DNA from: Rhyacophila brunnea
Taxonomy: Eukaryota > Arthropoda > Insecta > Trichoptera > Rhyacophilidae
Length of the DNA stretch: 64,000 nt
Assembly (NCBI GenBank): GCA_022495005.1
Contig: JAGYXB010001045.1
Coordinates: forward strand, 248,001-312,000
Reading direction: 5' to 3'
Shown: positions 45,661-57,659 of the stretch, piece by piece
Numbering within the stretch: position 1 is the first letter of the stretch
Layout of the letters: each line of letters opens with the position of its first letter
Translations under genes and position numbers: made by a program
The notes under the pieces: model-generated
Database searches by the model: none
The model's input: only the letters and a program-made list of their open reading frames with translations
What the model was told of the DNA's origin: nothing

Positions 45661-46990
45661 GTAATTTTTTTTCTATTGATTATAATATATACTTTCTCAG
45701 AAGTGTTTTTCAAAATTATGTATGTTTAATACATTAGAGTTGGCACTCTCCATCATTGAATTAACAGAGGTGGTTATCGAACAAAATATTCTGCAAAATG
45801 ACGAAACCATAGACTAAATTTGTCGGCGTGATAGCGTGACAGTACGTGACGTGCATCTCAATAATATTATCAGAACTTTATGGTCAGATAAAGTGTCAAA
45901 ATATGTAAATCTTTTAAAAGATTGAGAATTTATCATATCAGTGGCTGTCCTTACCCTGGTAATGTTATTCATCCACCAGAAGTCAGGTGTTGCACAGTTG
46001 TTAATACAGTATAATATTAAATTAAAAACTCTGTTTCACACTGATATGGTCGAGAATGTACATAATGCAGTTAACAATAATTAAGAAAGCATTTCAGTGT
46101 GACAGGATAGGAACTGATTCGAAGTAAGTATATAAGTCTTTGCCGGAGAAGAGTAAAAAAGACAGACGGGTGAATGTTCATTGGCGGGAGAGATATTAGG
46201 AAGCTACAGATTATCGTCACGGAAAGTGGCTGTGCAGCACACTTTTATTTTGAAAATATTTTTAGATAATAAAAGTTACAGAAAATTGACATTGTACCTT
46301 GTAACTTAATTTGACCATATATTTCATTTAGAAAACAGAAAATAGTGAGTATATAATATGTATCTTTTATGGGAAATCATATCATGATTCCTCATAAATA
46401 TATCTACCTGTATCGGGACTGGAACGCGGAATCCACGATATTAAATACTTGAAACATTTTTACCTGCTATGGGATGGTTTCCAATTCTGGCGTCCTAAAG
46501 AATTTAAATGTATATACGCCTGTCAATTATTACATACGTGGTTGCTGCCATGACCTTATTCTGGATCAGAACTGTTTCATTGAGTCAAGCCTATCAGATA
46601 CCATTAGCGAGGGATGTAAGACTAAGAAATGCGCTCCCTAAAGAGACATTTTCAATCGTTTTTTTTTTCATTTTATTTTTGGAACTTTATTTTTTGTATA
46701 AAATGTTTATATTTTATTATTCTTATTTTTTTCCTTTTTTCTTGTTAGAGTAATATTTGTTTTAATGTAAATCTCATGTTGTGAATGTCCTGAATTTTCA
46801 TTTGTTATTTCCACAATGTTTAGAAATACACGTTAGCCGTTTGGCTATTATGTGTGATTAAGAATGTTTTAATTACATAACGATGGTAAGTGTTACAATA
46901 AAAAATTAAGGTGCTGTGATTGAATCCGTATATTCAATCAGAGAGACGCACTTTTTTTTCTGATTCATCTACTTCAGACGTTAGTAAACA
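45661..46990. other. Intergenic; possible LINE tail near 46.5-46.9 kb
   Basis: A frame at 46508-46753 contains SLSQAYQIPLARDVRLRNALPKE, which loosely resembles the PLAR..R..NALP ending of Jockey/CR1-type LINEs. An AATAAAAAATTAAGG sequence lies at about 46898. The similarity is too short to call. Nothing else is recognised. Confidence 0.3.
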
Positions 46991-46997
46991 CAAAAAG

Positions 46998-47287
46998 TTA
47001 TGGTGTCCAGTAGGGAAGTGGTCGTGGTTCCCACTCCTCACCTCCGTAGCATAATACTTGCCGGGAATCGGGCACGTGTCGTTGATTCTTCTACATGATA
47101 TACATAATTAGTTTGTGATTCGTTTAACTGATACTTATCATAGTACATTCGAAAAGTCATAGTGCCACCCAGGAAGTCGTCATCGCTCTCACTCCTCACC
47201 TCCTTAGCTTGTTACTCTAAAGTTATAGAGGTGAGGATTGGGAGCCATGACCACTTCATGTCCTGATAGGTCCTATGACTTTTCGAC
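46998..47287. repeat. Fold-back repeat family (GAAAAGTCATAG...)
   Basis: The arms 47150-47217 (GAAAAGTCATAGTGCCACCC onward, with CTCACTCCTCACCTCC) and 47222-47287 are inverted copies separated by a few bases. A third, direct unit precedes them at 46998-47052 (AAGTTATGGTGTCCAGTAGG). A fourth diverged unit is at 32401-32460. It is non-coding. Confidence 0.7.
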
Positions 47288-47363
47288 TACTGTCTCTAGA
47301 AGACAAATAATAAAATAACGTGTGTTTCTCTAATTATGTATATGGATTTGATCACAGCACCAG

Positions 47364-47549
47364 CGCATCTATTCCATACATACTTTGCATACTCTATACT
47401 CTGCTTTCGGCCTTTACGGCAACTAACTAGGGTAGAAAAATATCGTAATGAAACTTATTGTAATTGTTATAATAAGCGCTAATACTTGGATACTTTTCTA
47501 CCCTAGATAGCGGCCGAAAGCAGTCTTGTATATATAATTAATAGATGCG
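47364..47549. repeat. 186 bp inverted-repeat element
   Basis: The outer pair CGCATCTAT/ATAGATGCG and inner pair TGCTTTCGGCC...CTAGGGTAGAAAA with its complement (47468-47523) give two matching blocks in each arm. No frame. Confidence 0.75.
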
Positions 47550-47890
47550 ATGGTCTCATAAAAGATACACCTTGAATGAATTAATATATTTGACGTTTAT
47601 ATATTATACGAGTATCTAATAATTTGTATTTTTCATCTATTTGGGTCAGACGTGATAAAAAAAAAACAACATTCAAAGAGGTTGCCGTAAAGCAATTCGA
47701 TAAAATAATATCTTTATATAGATTTCCAACACAAATACACGTTCTTTTTGCGATCCCAGGAAAAATTCTCAACAAACTTGCGACATGTCTACACGATACA
47801 TCTTGTTTGATCCTAATGTATGCAAAGGAAAACCCCGAGGCCGTCTGTCAACCTCTACGATTCCAGTTCATTGGTTTTCTCACACAAAGA

Positions 47891-47990
47891 TTGGCACACA
47901 CTCAAGCAACTTTGCACATACTCAAACGGACTCGCACACACTCAAATAACTACGCACAGATTAAAATAAGTTCACGCACATTCAATTTTT
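47891..47990. repeat. 20 bp minisatellite, five units
   Basis: Five consecutive 20 bp units start at 47891, 47911, 47931, 47951 and 47971. Examples are TTGGCACACACTCAAGCAAC and CTCGCACACACTCAAATAAC; the consensus core is GCACACACTCAA. The fifth unit is shifted by one base. The open frame crossing it (47624-47992) has no other support. Confidence 0.85.
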
Positions 47991-47994
47991 AAGG

Positions 47995-49220
47995 CTTTTG
48001 GATCAAAGTGAGGTGAAATAGCATATTTTACGAGGTTTTCTAAAAATTGTTATTTGACTGGTAATGCTCATTTGTTAGCTTAATGTTAGCAATAAATAAG
48101 TAAACCTAGTTAAGTACACGTAAGGCCGGCAACCACGTCTAATGACAACTTATAATAATAAAACAAATAGGTACGTATCTACATTAAATAATACAAAAAA
48201 ATGTCACCATTCAAAACTATAGATTTGACTAATCATAGTTTGAAATGAAGTGCCGTTGTGCCGTATCAGAAAATTCGGAAAATTAATCAGATCGACTGAA
48301 GGTGCTTGATGGAATTAAATTAAATTTCAAATTGATTTAAGTTTGAATAACTTTTACTGTCATGTGTTTCACCTTTCAGTATTTTCAGTTACCTACCTAC
48401 TATGCATATTCATAAATATGTAATTTGATATGATGATTACCTTTTTTTCTAAAGATTTTCTTGATATATTAGTATTGTCTGATGAAATACTCAAATACCC
48501 ATTAAAGATAATTTGTTTTTTGTAACCGTTGTTTTTTTTACTCAAGATGTCGAAAGATGAAACATAAATCATTAAAAAGTACTTAAATTGAATCATATAA
48601 AATTTAAGTCAACTAGAATTTTATTTATCAAATATATGTTTAATGGCATTCACCTCTGTTTATTAAAATTGAAAGACATAGACTATGATAGATGTTATCA
48701 TATAGGTGTCTTCATATCTCTATAACAGAAACGCAGGATATAAAGCTAAGAGAAGATTCACACCTCATTGTATGCACAGCCAATGATGACGATGATCTCA
48801 GTTTTAAAAAATTACTGCTTTATCTAGAAACTTGGTGGAAAGTCGATACAAAAATATACGAAAAATGCCTAAATACTTGATAATTACTCTGCTGGCATCT
48901 ATCAGTTACCAGCCTAACACTGCCAAAAAAATGTCTTACGTATATAAACGTGTTATTTACACAACTAATAATAATTAATGAATTCACCCAAAACCTTTCA
49001 ATTAATCTTATCCATTCTTTGCATAATCATGTTCCTCATTATTTTTAGGAACCACCACTTCTTCTTCTTTCTTTTTCAGCCATATCCGCCCCTTAGTTGG
49101 AGCACATGGATACAAGAATCCCTGTCACTAGCCAGTCTTTTTGCATTGTTCCAGGTCATACCAGCATCCTGTATGTCCGCTGTATATACTCTATAGTATA
49201 TAGATTCCAGGATTCCAGTT
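47995..49220. other. Intergenic, nothing recognised
   Basis: AT-rich. A CTTCTTCTTTCTTTTTC tract at 49060 precedes sequence that may be a decayed LINE (49080-49315), by similarity of its end to 41480-41560. Confidence 0.4.
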
Positions 49221-49587
49221 ATTAGAGGCTGCTTGGTGCGATCTCTTATCTACTCATTACTCCAGAAGTCATACTACCGCACGCCCAGTATCCATCGAAA
49301 ACATCTGTTCTCGAAGCTCAGTATACGGTTGCTAGAGCCTTCGTAAGGTGAAATGATTTGCTACTGTAAAGCAGCATCGTCAAAATGAAAGCATCGAATA
49401 GGCAGCATTTCTACCTACTCGGAACCACCACAATATATAATTACTTAATAACCTTTTTTTCTGTGCGTAATACGAATGACAGTATTGCAGTTCTCATTTG
49501 TTTCATTCATTGGTAATTAAATTCAAAATAATCTTTTTAAAATTGGAACTAGGTACTATGCACAAGGTTTAAAACTATTTTTGATAT

Positions 49588-50410
49588 TGTGACAGCAGAG
49601 ATGGCAACACCGGTGACAGGCGGAAAATATAAGAGTAGAAAACCATAGCAACCAAAATCAACAACCATATACAAGACTGATCGCTATGACTGATCGCAAC
49701 GAACACGAAACGAATTATAAATGTTATTAATATTATATTATACAATCAAATATAAAGACATTGAGCATTATAACGATTATTCTAAAACGGTGACCCAGAC
49801 GTGATGTAAAGTAATAAGAAATGACGCACAGACCGAACGTAGTATACTGAATACTAAGATTACCGAACGACTCACGGTTAGTAAAAGAAAAATAAAATGG
49901 CCAATCCTACCATGCCAGAAATGAGCGTGGTATCACTAAAAATTCACCGTTTTGGCCCAATAATACAAAAAATTGGTTCACGCGCATTGAGGCGCAATAT
50001 AAAATCGCGTGGGTCACGGATGAGACCACGAAGTTTTATGCACTCGTACAATGCGACAAGCAAACATCCGACGTGGTTAGCGATATTAATTGCTGCAGAT
50101 ACATCTGGGTTCGCCTCGTACACTGCATTTAAAAATAATTTGAATGACTTTTTTACAGAATCGGAGCAGTCATAATTACGGAAGATCATGCAGATGGAGT
50201 TGGGTGACCAAGACATGACCAGGAAAGTCGGTTCATACGGAGTTTGTGGCTGCAAAAGCTCCCCGCAAACGTACACGCGGTCCTGACAACAAGCGACAGG
50301 GAACCCATCGAGAATATGGCTGTTTTAACTGACAGTGTACGTGAAGTCCTCAGATAGATGAAAGTTTACGCAGTACGGCAGCAGGAGGAGCAACGCGAGC
50401 CAGAGATTGC
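49588..50410 (+). mobile_element. Ty3/gypsy-type retrotransposon 5' end (LTR, primer site, partial gag)
   Basis: TGTGACAGCAGAG at 49588 begins a roughly 200 bp LTR-like segment. It is followed at 49788 by CGGTGACCCAGACGTGATG, which stands and reads like a gypsy primer-binding site. A gag-like region begins at ATG 49897. In shifting frames it reads WFTRIEAQYKIAWVTDETTK, FYALVQCDKQTSDVVSDI, MQMELGDQ, WLQKLPANVHAVLTTS and LTDSVREVLR, typical of insect Ty3/gypsy gag. Frame changes occur near 49945, 50100 and 50200, with stops between. Protease, polymerase and the 3' LTR are absent. It is a dead, 3'-deleted fragment. Confidence 0.8.
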
Positions 50411-50411
50411 A

Positions 50412-52440
50412 GACATATATATATATACATAATATATAAATAGAAAGATACAATTAAATTTAATATTTGATGTACCTATTTTAAGTGTTAAGTATATAAA
50501 GATCATGTTCCAACCAATATATGCATAGCATACAATGTATCTGGGTCGTCTTAGAAATTCTTTGAGTTTTTATATATACATATTATATAATACATAAATT
50601 CGCAAAAGCTCATCCACCTTAAGAGTAAACTTTTCTTTCAGACTAAGCTTCAACTTTTCTAGCCAGTCAGCGAGAAACTGAGAGCTTTTGCCATCTGCGG
50701 GAGGCATTAGTTGGCTTTCAGTTCGTTGAAAATGGTACTAAAATATTTTTTACGAGATTGACTTACCGACTTCACACTCGTGCATCAATGTATGATTTGA
50801 AATTTATTAATTTAAAAAAAACCTGCAGCAAGACACAAAAAACACTTCATTGTGCATAATAATATGCGAGTAATTAATGGTCTCGTACCTAGTTCTTATA
50901 TTTCAAATTTAGAATATCTGCATTAAAATAATAACATCAGACACATACCTAGTATATAAATCATAAAAACGGAACGAATGAAATTTGGGTTATAGGGTTG
51001 TGTTTTCAATAAAAAGATTCCTAACTCTTTTGTATAATTACTAGTTTATCATTAATATCATTATCTTGATGTAAATTAGATAGTCGGTGGCCATTTCTCG
51101 ATGATATTTGAAATACTGCAGATAGCGTACTAGCAATTATTTACACTTCGTACATGCAGTTTAATCAATAGCTTAATAGATAATAGTCATCAAACATACG
51201 GTGAATTGTGTGAGTTCGAGTCCCACTCGATAATTTGTATTTTTGGGACTTTTTAATATCACAAACATTCCAAATTTTGCGTCTAGCTGCTGATAAATAT
51301 AATATATAATAGTTATCAATAATATCAACCTAAAACTGAAGTTTTCTTTTTATAGCTTTTATGTATTTATTTAAAAAATAGTATTCTGACATGACAACTA
51401 TAAACTGTATAAAATAATGATTAGTCATGAAATTTATTAAAAATACTTAGTTACTATGTAATAACAACCCATATAAAACAAGAACGTATAAGAGAAAGTA
51501 AGTTATTATGTAAATAATACAACAATTCGAAATGTAACATATTAACCTCTAAGTGCCACGAGCGAGTTTATTCGTTCGATTATTTTTATGTACCGTCAGG
51601 CCACAAGCAAATTAACTCGCGAGGTGTTTTCGACGTCATAGCAAGGTTAGTAGTAGTTCATGTATATTTTGAAAATATTTATTATTTTAGTATGAAAATG
51701 TTGATGAAAAAATGGAGAAATGTGTCAATTTGGTGATTTATATTATTTCAAAAATAGCTGTTCTAGAAAAATTTGGCTGGCAGTAAAAAAGTTAAATACA
51801 TCTACAAAAATTATATAGTTTAAAAAAACAACTAATCTTTATATATCAAATAGGATAATCACATGATACCTACATTTATATTTTGTCAGTTATATATTAT
51901 ATATATTGAAATTTAATTTAGTCGTATTTTATAAACCCCCTAACTCCCTCAGTCACAAATTATGACACATTTCACCTGACGGCGTAAGGTTATATATTGA
52001 AACTCCACCAAATATTTTTTTACATTCAAAATAATTTAATTTTAATCACATAGTCATTTAATTTTTTTCTTATAAATTTATAATTAAAAGTCAAGTATTT
52101 ATGGTAAAACACTTTAGTTTTAATATGCAAAATCTACTAATCTAATATAAAGATAAAATTTATATATCTAACGTAAAAAATATTTTATCATCTCGTCGAC
52201 ACGTTTTATTAAATATTTTATTAGAGTATTTTTTGCTCTATATAAATTTTGGACAGATATTTATTATTCAGTCTATTTCTATAAGTTATATTTTTCAAAC
52301 AAAAAATTAAGTGAAGTCATGAAAACTATGCCGCAAACAGATTAGAAAAAAATATATGCGAAAAAATCCATTGGGTAATATGAAAGTTTTTCTGTCAGCC
52401 TACGGGTTTGTTTTTCTTCATTTGATAACCAGTGGCGGCA
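50412..52440. other. Intergenic with one unexplained short frame and a tRNA-like relic
   Basis: On the minus strand, 50712-50590 has an open stretch reading MPPADGKSSQFLADWLEK then LKLSLKEKFTLKVDELLRIY. It is helix-like and charged, with no family recognised. At 51165-51230, GAGTTCGAGTCCCAC is a B-box-like T-arm in a decayed tRNA-like sequence. The remainder is AT-rich. Confidence 0.35.
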
Positions 52441-52446
52441 CATAAT

Positions 52447-52480
52447 ATGTATATATATATATATATATATACATATATTT
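52447..52480. repeat. (TA)n microsatellite
   Basis: An alternating TA tract of about 30 bp between GTATA and CATATA. Simple sequence. Confidence 0.9.
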
Positions 52481-53101
52481 GTTTAGCAAGTCTGATTCTA
52501 AAAAGATCATAATAGGCCTTCACAGAGCTGAGGTTTGTATTACCTAACAGATTTTTGTTATTACGAGAAATGGATGTTAGCCACATGCTTATTAGGTCTA
52601 TTTGACTGATTAGGTACATATTGAAAAACAATATGTTTTCTTTATTATGAAACGGCGGTATCAATTTCATAATTTTATAAACACCTTTTATATTGAAACT
52701 GGCTTTATTAGAAGGTAATATACGTCATATAATATATTATGTTTTAGACAATAACAGTCTGATTTGATACAGTTATTTAATGCAGCCGATTCGTCCTTCT
52801 TTAAGGTTGAATTAAAACTGAATAATTGAGAAGTTATTTTAATTCTATATAAAATAAACTTCATTAATACATTTAGTTTGACAAGAAAAATGGATTTCTA
52901 TAAAACAATATCCGTACGAAAGAAGTTTAAGACAATGAGCGATAAATATGCATTGTATTCCAGTCGATTAGATTGATAAAAACAATTGTGCGATAGAGCA
53001 AATCTTTATCAAATGCATTCCAGTCATTCATTAGGCATGCATGCGTATTCATACTTGATAAGAATAGAAAGATGGGTTCAAAGTTGCGGGGATGTAACAA
53101 C
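52481..53101. other. Intergenic, nothing recognised
   Basis: AT-rich; the frames here have no motif. Confidence 0.45.
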
Positions 53102-53176
53102 TTGCCAGATCCACGATTCAAACCTGGGACTCACGACGTTATAGGCCGCCGCTTAACCCGCTCTGCCATCGTGGAC
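53102..53176 (-). mobile_element. SINE head, same type as at 4965
   Basis: In complement: CCACGATGGCAGAGCGGGTT, AAGCGGCGGCC, and GTCCCAGGTTTGAATCGTGG then ATCTGGCAAG. The order and the ending GGATCTGGCAAG match the + strand SINE (GGGTCTGGCAAG). The B-box has one change (GGTTTGAATC). The body beyond the head is not alignable. Confidence 0.65.
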
Positions 53177-53475
53177 GTCTAAAATATAAATTCGCTAATA
53201 GTATCTGAAACATTGTGTTATCCATGATAATAACATCATTATTATTCTGTTCTAGAAGTTTCTGTAGATCTTGACCGCTTTCAGGAGATGTTTCATAACA
53301 GGGTGTATTTACTTCAGATGCAGGAATAAAACCCGCAAAACATGGAGCTAGTAGACGATACTTTCTTCATCCATACTGGGTGGTAACAAATTATATTATC
53401 TATTGTTTTGACCTTCACAAGGATAAGAAAAATAACTTTACTGTAAAATAGTTGTTTAAAATGTGTGCTTAACGC

Positions 53476-53938
53476 GTGCGTGCTACCTGTGCTCCTGTAT
53501 GGCTGTGAGATATGGCATCTTACTAAGCTTCAAGAGTCTCGGCTTTTCAGGTTTAAGAATCGATGTCTCCGCCAAATCTTAGGGGCACATTGGTACGACC
53601 GTGTTACAGACACCCGAGTTCATGAGTAGACACAACAGCTTTCGGTGATTGAAGTTATCACGAAGAGACGCTTTACGTTGCTGGTACACGTATTCCGGAT
53701 GCCGCCAAAGAGTGCGGCACTTCGTACCCTTGTGGCACAGCCTCAAGGGTTCCTTCGCCGTGGCCTGCTTTCCCTCACCCTGCAGCAGTGCTGCTACAAG
53801 AGCGACCTACGTCGCTGACTCGTACTGACATGGCGGAAGGCGCAAGAGTTGGCGATGGACCGAGGGAAGTGGCACCAACTTGTGCTTGCCCTATGCCCTA
53901 ATGTTGGGACGTGACAGGGTGGAAGAAGAAGAAGAAAA
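53476..53938 (+). mobile_element. RTE-like LINE 3' end with (GAA) tail
   Basis: It reads LYGCEIWHLTKLQESRLFRF, KNRCLRQILGAHWYDRVTD, a stop, then VHVFRMPPKSAALRTL and WRKAQELAMDRGKWHQLV, ending with GAAGAAGAAGAA. These are the YGCE-W, R-x-x-L-R, HV-RMP and DR-x-x-W blocks of RTE-related LINE C-termini. Several stops are present. It shares the (GAA)n tail type with 7455-8215 in the opposite orientation. Confidence 0.78.
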
Positions 53939-53939
53939 T

Positions 53940-56146
53940 AGAAACTGATATAACTATTTTATTAAGTTGCCGGGAGATAAGTCGGCATTGGATTATTTTT
54001 ATACTACTTATGTCTTAATTTTTCATTTAGTATAACTTAAATGATAGTTTGTTTGGTAAAGTACACTGATTGAATTTGCAATAGACGTGAGTTAAAGTTA
54101 TATCTTGTGCAAATTTGTTTCTAAAAAAAATCTAATATAATGCGTCTGGTGTGTTATGTAAATATGTAAAATCTAAAATAATAATATGTTTACAATAAGA
54201 TAAATTCATAACAGTGGGTGTAATACTTTTCACAGTATTTGTAACACATCTTTTTATTTGTTTTAGTTCGGTAGTCGGTAGTGATATCCACTATGCGGAT
54301 TCCCCTTTGGAGCAGATGTCGAAACCGACTTCGGATGATCTTAAGCCCGGTTGCAGATTGAAAATCATCTTGTCTCGGATGTAACCATAAATCAAAACTG
54401 GGCGTAATGTTGCAACAGTCTTCCATGGGCATTCATAGACGAGGCCATTTTGGGACAGTGGCCGTTACGCGGTCGAACCAAACAAATGAAAAATGCCACT
54501 TCTGCACAAGCGCCAGTAGGTACTAGAAAAGTGAAATATTTTCCTTTTTTTTTAAATCCTTTCGACATCAGGTTTTTTTCCAATGTAAAATATTGCATTC
54601 GTGCAGTCTGAGGAGATACATTAGGTTAAATTTGCTTTGTGAATACCGACAAAATTGCATCTATATATTCAATGAGTTGCGGTCGAGACGAGTTAAGGTG
54701 TGCGACCTGGCTTAGCATAATATTGTTGTAACGAACATTTTACCTACCTGGCCTACCGTATGCTACCTACTACCTACGTATGTCCATGTTGTGGAGAACT
54801 ATAGGATGCAAACCACATCCACTGGGAATATCCGAGAATATGTTAAAAAATGGAAGAGATGCCCAAGTCAATTCAACCAGCTGTTGAACCCATCGGGTTC
54901 AACCGACCTGATCGCCACAAAGGCCAACTTTGTTGCATTTAAAAAAAATGTGGAATTTTATTGCGGACGTAAAGACTTATTGACATAGTTTTATATTTTT
55001 TTGTACTATATATGTAGTTATTATTTTATCTTCTTCCGTGGACAGTTTTATTACAAAGTCTCTCTAAGCTCGGTCAAAGCAGGATTGAGTGTGTGGCAAA
55101 CTCAGTCTTCCGTATCTGCTACTGAGATATTCCCCGCCGTAAAAAATGCTGATACTTCACACTAAAAGTATGACCGCGGGATAGGGAATGGGACGACTGG
55201 CCTCCGGACAATTGGACGCCGCACTGTCGTAGACACGTGTAGATGAGGTATTTTAATCAGTTTCTATCTACTACTTAGTAGTTTGAATTCATTTTACTCT
55301 TAACATTATGTATTCTTTATCGCGGATTGAGAATTACCATGCCTAAGGCTTTATATAAAATAAAAAACTCTTTTTTCGTTGGAACTTAAACATACGCACG
55401 ATTACATCATTGTTTACGTCTGCATATTTACATTCTTACCAACTATTAAATCATAATATAATCATTGAAGTATACACAATAATATTGAATATTTTTTTTA
55501 AAGTACCTATAAGTACCTAACGTCTATTTATTTTCGAATTCCGTGGCGTCCAGTTGTCCGGTGCCAAATCATCCTAGACCCCGCGGGATATGCTTGATTA
55601 AGACCGAGTGTGGTGCAGGGAGGGTTGGTTTGGATAGGGGTTTGCGTTGTATCAACCTTTTTTTTGAATCTCCACCATACGTTTGCAAGTGGATTATTGG
55701 ATTTGCCCACCCCAGTCGTATTAGTAGGTACCAGCTAATAACCAAAAGTAGTTTGCTAGACTAATAGGTCATGCTTATTTATGGATTATCAAATATACAC
55801 TTTTGTTATATACAAATACTTTTTTTTAAGTCAAATGTATTTTCTACATTTCAGTTTTAGATACCTTAATCGATATCCAAACGTTATATGCTTTGACGTC
55901 CCGAATATTGTATCGGCTGTGTTGTATTCTATAACATATATTCCAATACAAAATCCCCTTTTTGAATATATCCATCTGTCAGTTGTTTGACAAATAACAA
56001 AACATGCTCTTTCATGCACAATAAACCTATCCCTCAAAGATGCGTCTAAAACAGCGATTCCTAAACTTTACATAACTGCGGCATGACACGAAGCAGAAAA
56101 CTTCAAACTTACTTTTATAATCCATAAGTTTTAAAAATAAATTCGT
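53940..56146. other. Intergenic with unrecognised GC-richer blocks
   Basis: 54240-54540 is GC-richer. The minus strand can be read as DLWLHPRQDDFQSATGLKII or, in another frame, LVRPRNGHCPKMASSMNAHG. Neither is a family I know. 54830-54930 and 55140-55240 are similar patches, and 55530-55690 contains a TTTTTTTT-bordered block. GACAATTGGACGCCGC (55217) and the complement of GGCGTCCAGTTGTC (55545) are an inverted pair. No gene is claimed. Confidence 0.35.
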
Positions 56147-56876
56147 CAACTGAATGCAGAACTATAATATTCTAACACACATTTGATTTTTTAAGAAGGG
56201 AGTTTATTGAAACAACCTACTTTAATTATTTATTGTTTATATAAATAAATTGGTTGAGCTTTTTAAGTGGACTGTAATTATTTTAAGGGAATATGAGGAG
56301 GTCGGATCTAGGGGTGGGGGCAATGGAACAGAGTGCCAGACACTGACCTTTGTGATGATGTATGATGGCTCCGTGGTCTGGTTTCAACTTTTGCTTGCGC
56401 GTAGTTGTTGTTTTGGGTCACCCGTTTCGTACACTCCCGCACTTTGTGACACGGTTTTAAGGATTATATGTGAGGGTGTATGAATAATGACGATAGATTC
56501 TGAATGAGTTTGTATATATTGAGTCAATCACATTAGCGACGGAAAGCTATTAGAAGCCCGCACACGCCCGCTGTCGAGATGCAGCTGAATGTTCTTTGTA
56601 ACACCGTCTCTCATCACCCGTAATTGATTATTGATTGTCTGGTAACAATAACACTGGGGATTAGGAGGTGGGTGAAAAGATAAGGAGTGGAATGGGAACA
56701 TAAATGGCCCAACCATAAATTTATACCTACATCTGAATTTAGTAGAACTGTTGATAAATAAAATGGTGTATACATTAATTGTTTATATAAGAAATAAATA
56801 ACTTAAGTAGGCTGTTTCAAAAAATACTTCTGTAACATATTTCAAATGTGAGTTAGAATAGTTCTGCATTCAGCTG
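56147..56876. mobile_element. 730 bp element with about 110 bp terminal inverted repeats
   Basis: The left arm (56147-56262) and right arm (56770-56876) are inverted copies. Shared blocks are CTGAATGCAGAACTAT, CACATTTGA, TTGAAACAACCTACTT and TATTTATTGTTTATATAA, with indels. The interior (about 56263-56769) is GC-richer, with GGGTGGGGGCAATGG and a CGCACACGCCCGCTGTC region, and has no convincing frame. It looks like a non-autonomous DNA transposon that carries unique, possibly captured, DNA. Confidence 0.75.
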
Positions 56877-57039
56877 TTATTGGCCAAAGTTATGTAGCCA
56901 ATTATTGCTGTGTGTGTAAATAATATTATTCTCTTTGATTTGTTTATAAATTTTTATTATTAAGTAGTTGCCGAGGCGTCCTCAAAACTATTTTGAGATT
57001 ATGATGATCTCATAGCTAATTCAATGTCAATGTTATTAG

Positions 57040-57115
57040 ATATGGCGTACATGGCTCAATTAGTAAAGTATATTGGCGCGAATCCAGTGAATGCGGCTTC
57101 GAGTCTTATTGAGCG
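57040..57115 (+). repeat. tRNA-like relic
   Basis: CATGGCTCAATTAGTAAAGT resembles an A-box D-arm, ATTGGCGCGAATCCAGT an anticodon arm (position 33 is G, not T), and GGCTTCGAGTCTT a B-box. The acceptor does not close, and a T run follows. It is a tRNA-derived relic, not a gene. Confidence 0.5.
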
Positions 57116-57659
57116 TATTTTTTTTCTAGTAGTTATATCTGAGGTGTTTTTAAATTATCTATATTAAATAAATAAATTTTAATTTAGAGATTTGACAGAA
57201 TCTGGTAAAGATGTTATTGAGAAATGTATTTATTATTGTGAATAAATGGACCCGCCGTGGACCACACCGTATGATAAACGCTGGTCTACAATACTGAAAA
57301 CATCCATCCATATAAAGCCGAAGCATAGTTCAAAATGTTATACGAATTGAAATAGTTCAAAGTAAGTAAGTAACTCTTAAAATATTTCATTCAGACGTAA
57401 ATGATTTGACGTTTATATTTGAATACTTTGCCGTATAAAATGACTGAAAGTTAAATAGGTCCACAAAGTAAACTTAGCTTAGAAACTGTGACTTTGTCGT
57501 AGAACTATTTTCATTGGAGTTGAAAATTACAGACATCAAGTATATTAATAAGTTATATTCACAAGTTTACAAGTGATTTCGTAACTTTTTGTGAACCTCG
57601 CATGTTTCATAATATTAATTAATATTTTATTGAGTAATTAATAAGTATACAACATTGGT

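Noticed and set aside
46508..46753. Membrane protein with Phe-rich segment
   Set aside because: The hydrophobic part is a translated T-rich tract; the front part resembles a LINE ending at most.
47891..47990. CRISPR-like array
   Set aside because: Units are contiguous without spacers, and the genome is eukaryotic.
47624..47992. 122-residue protein
   Set aside because: Its C-terminal third is the 20 bp minisatellite and the rest has no motif.
54190..54598. Minus-strand frames as a host exon
   Set aside because: Two competing frames, no recognised domain and no paired splice sites. Noted only as a GC-richer block.
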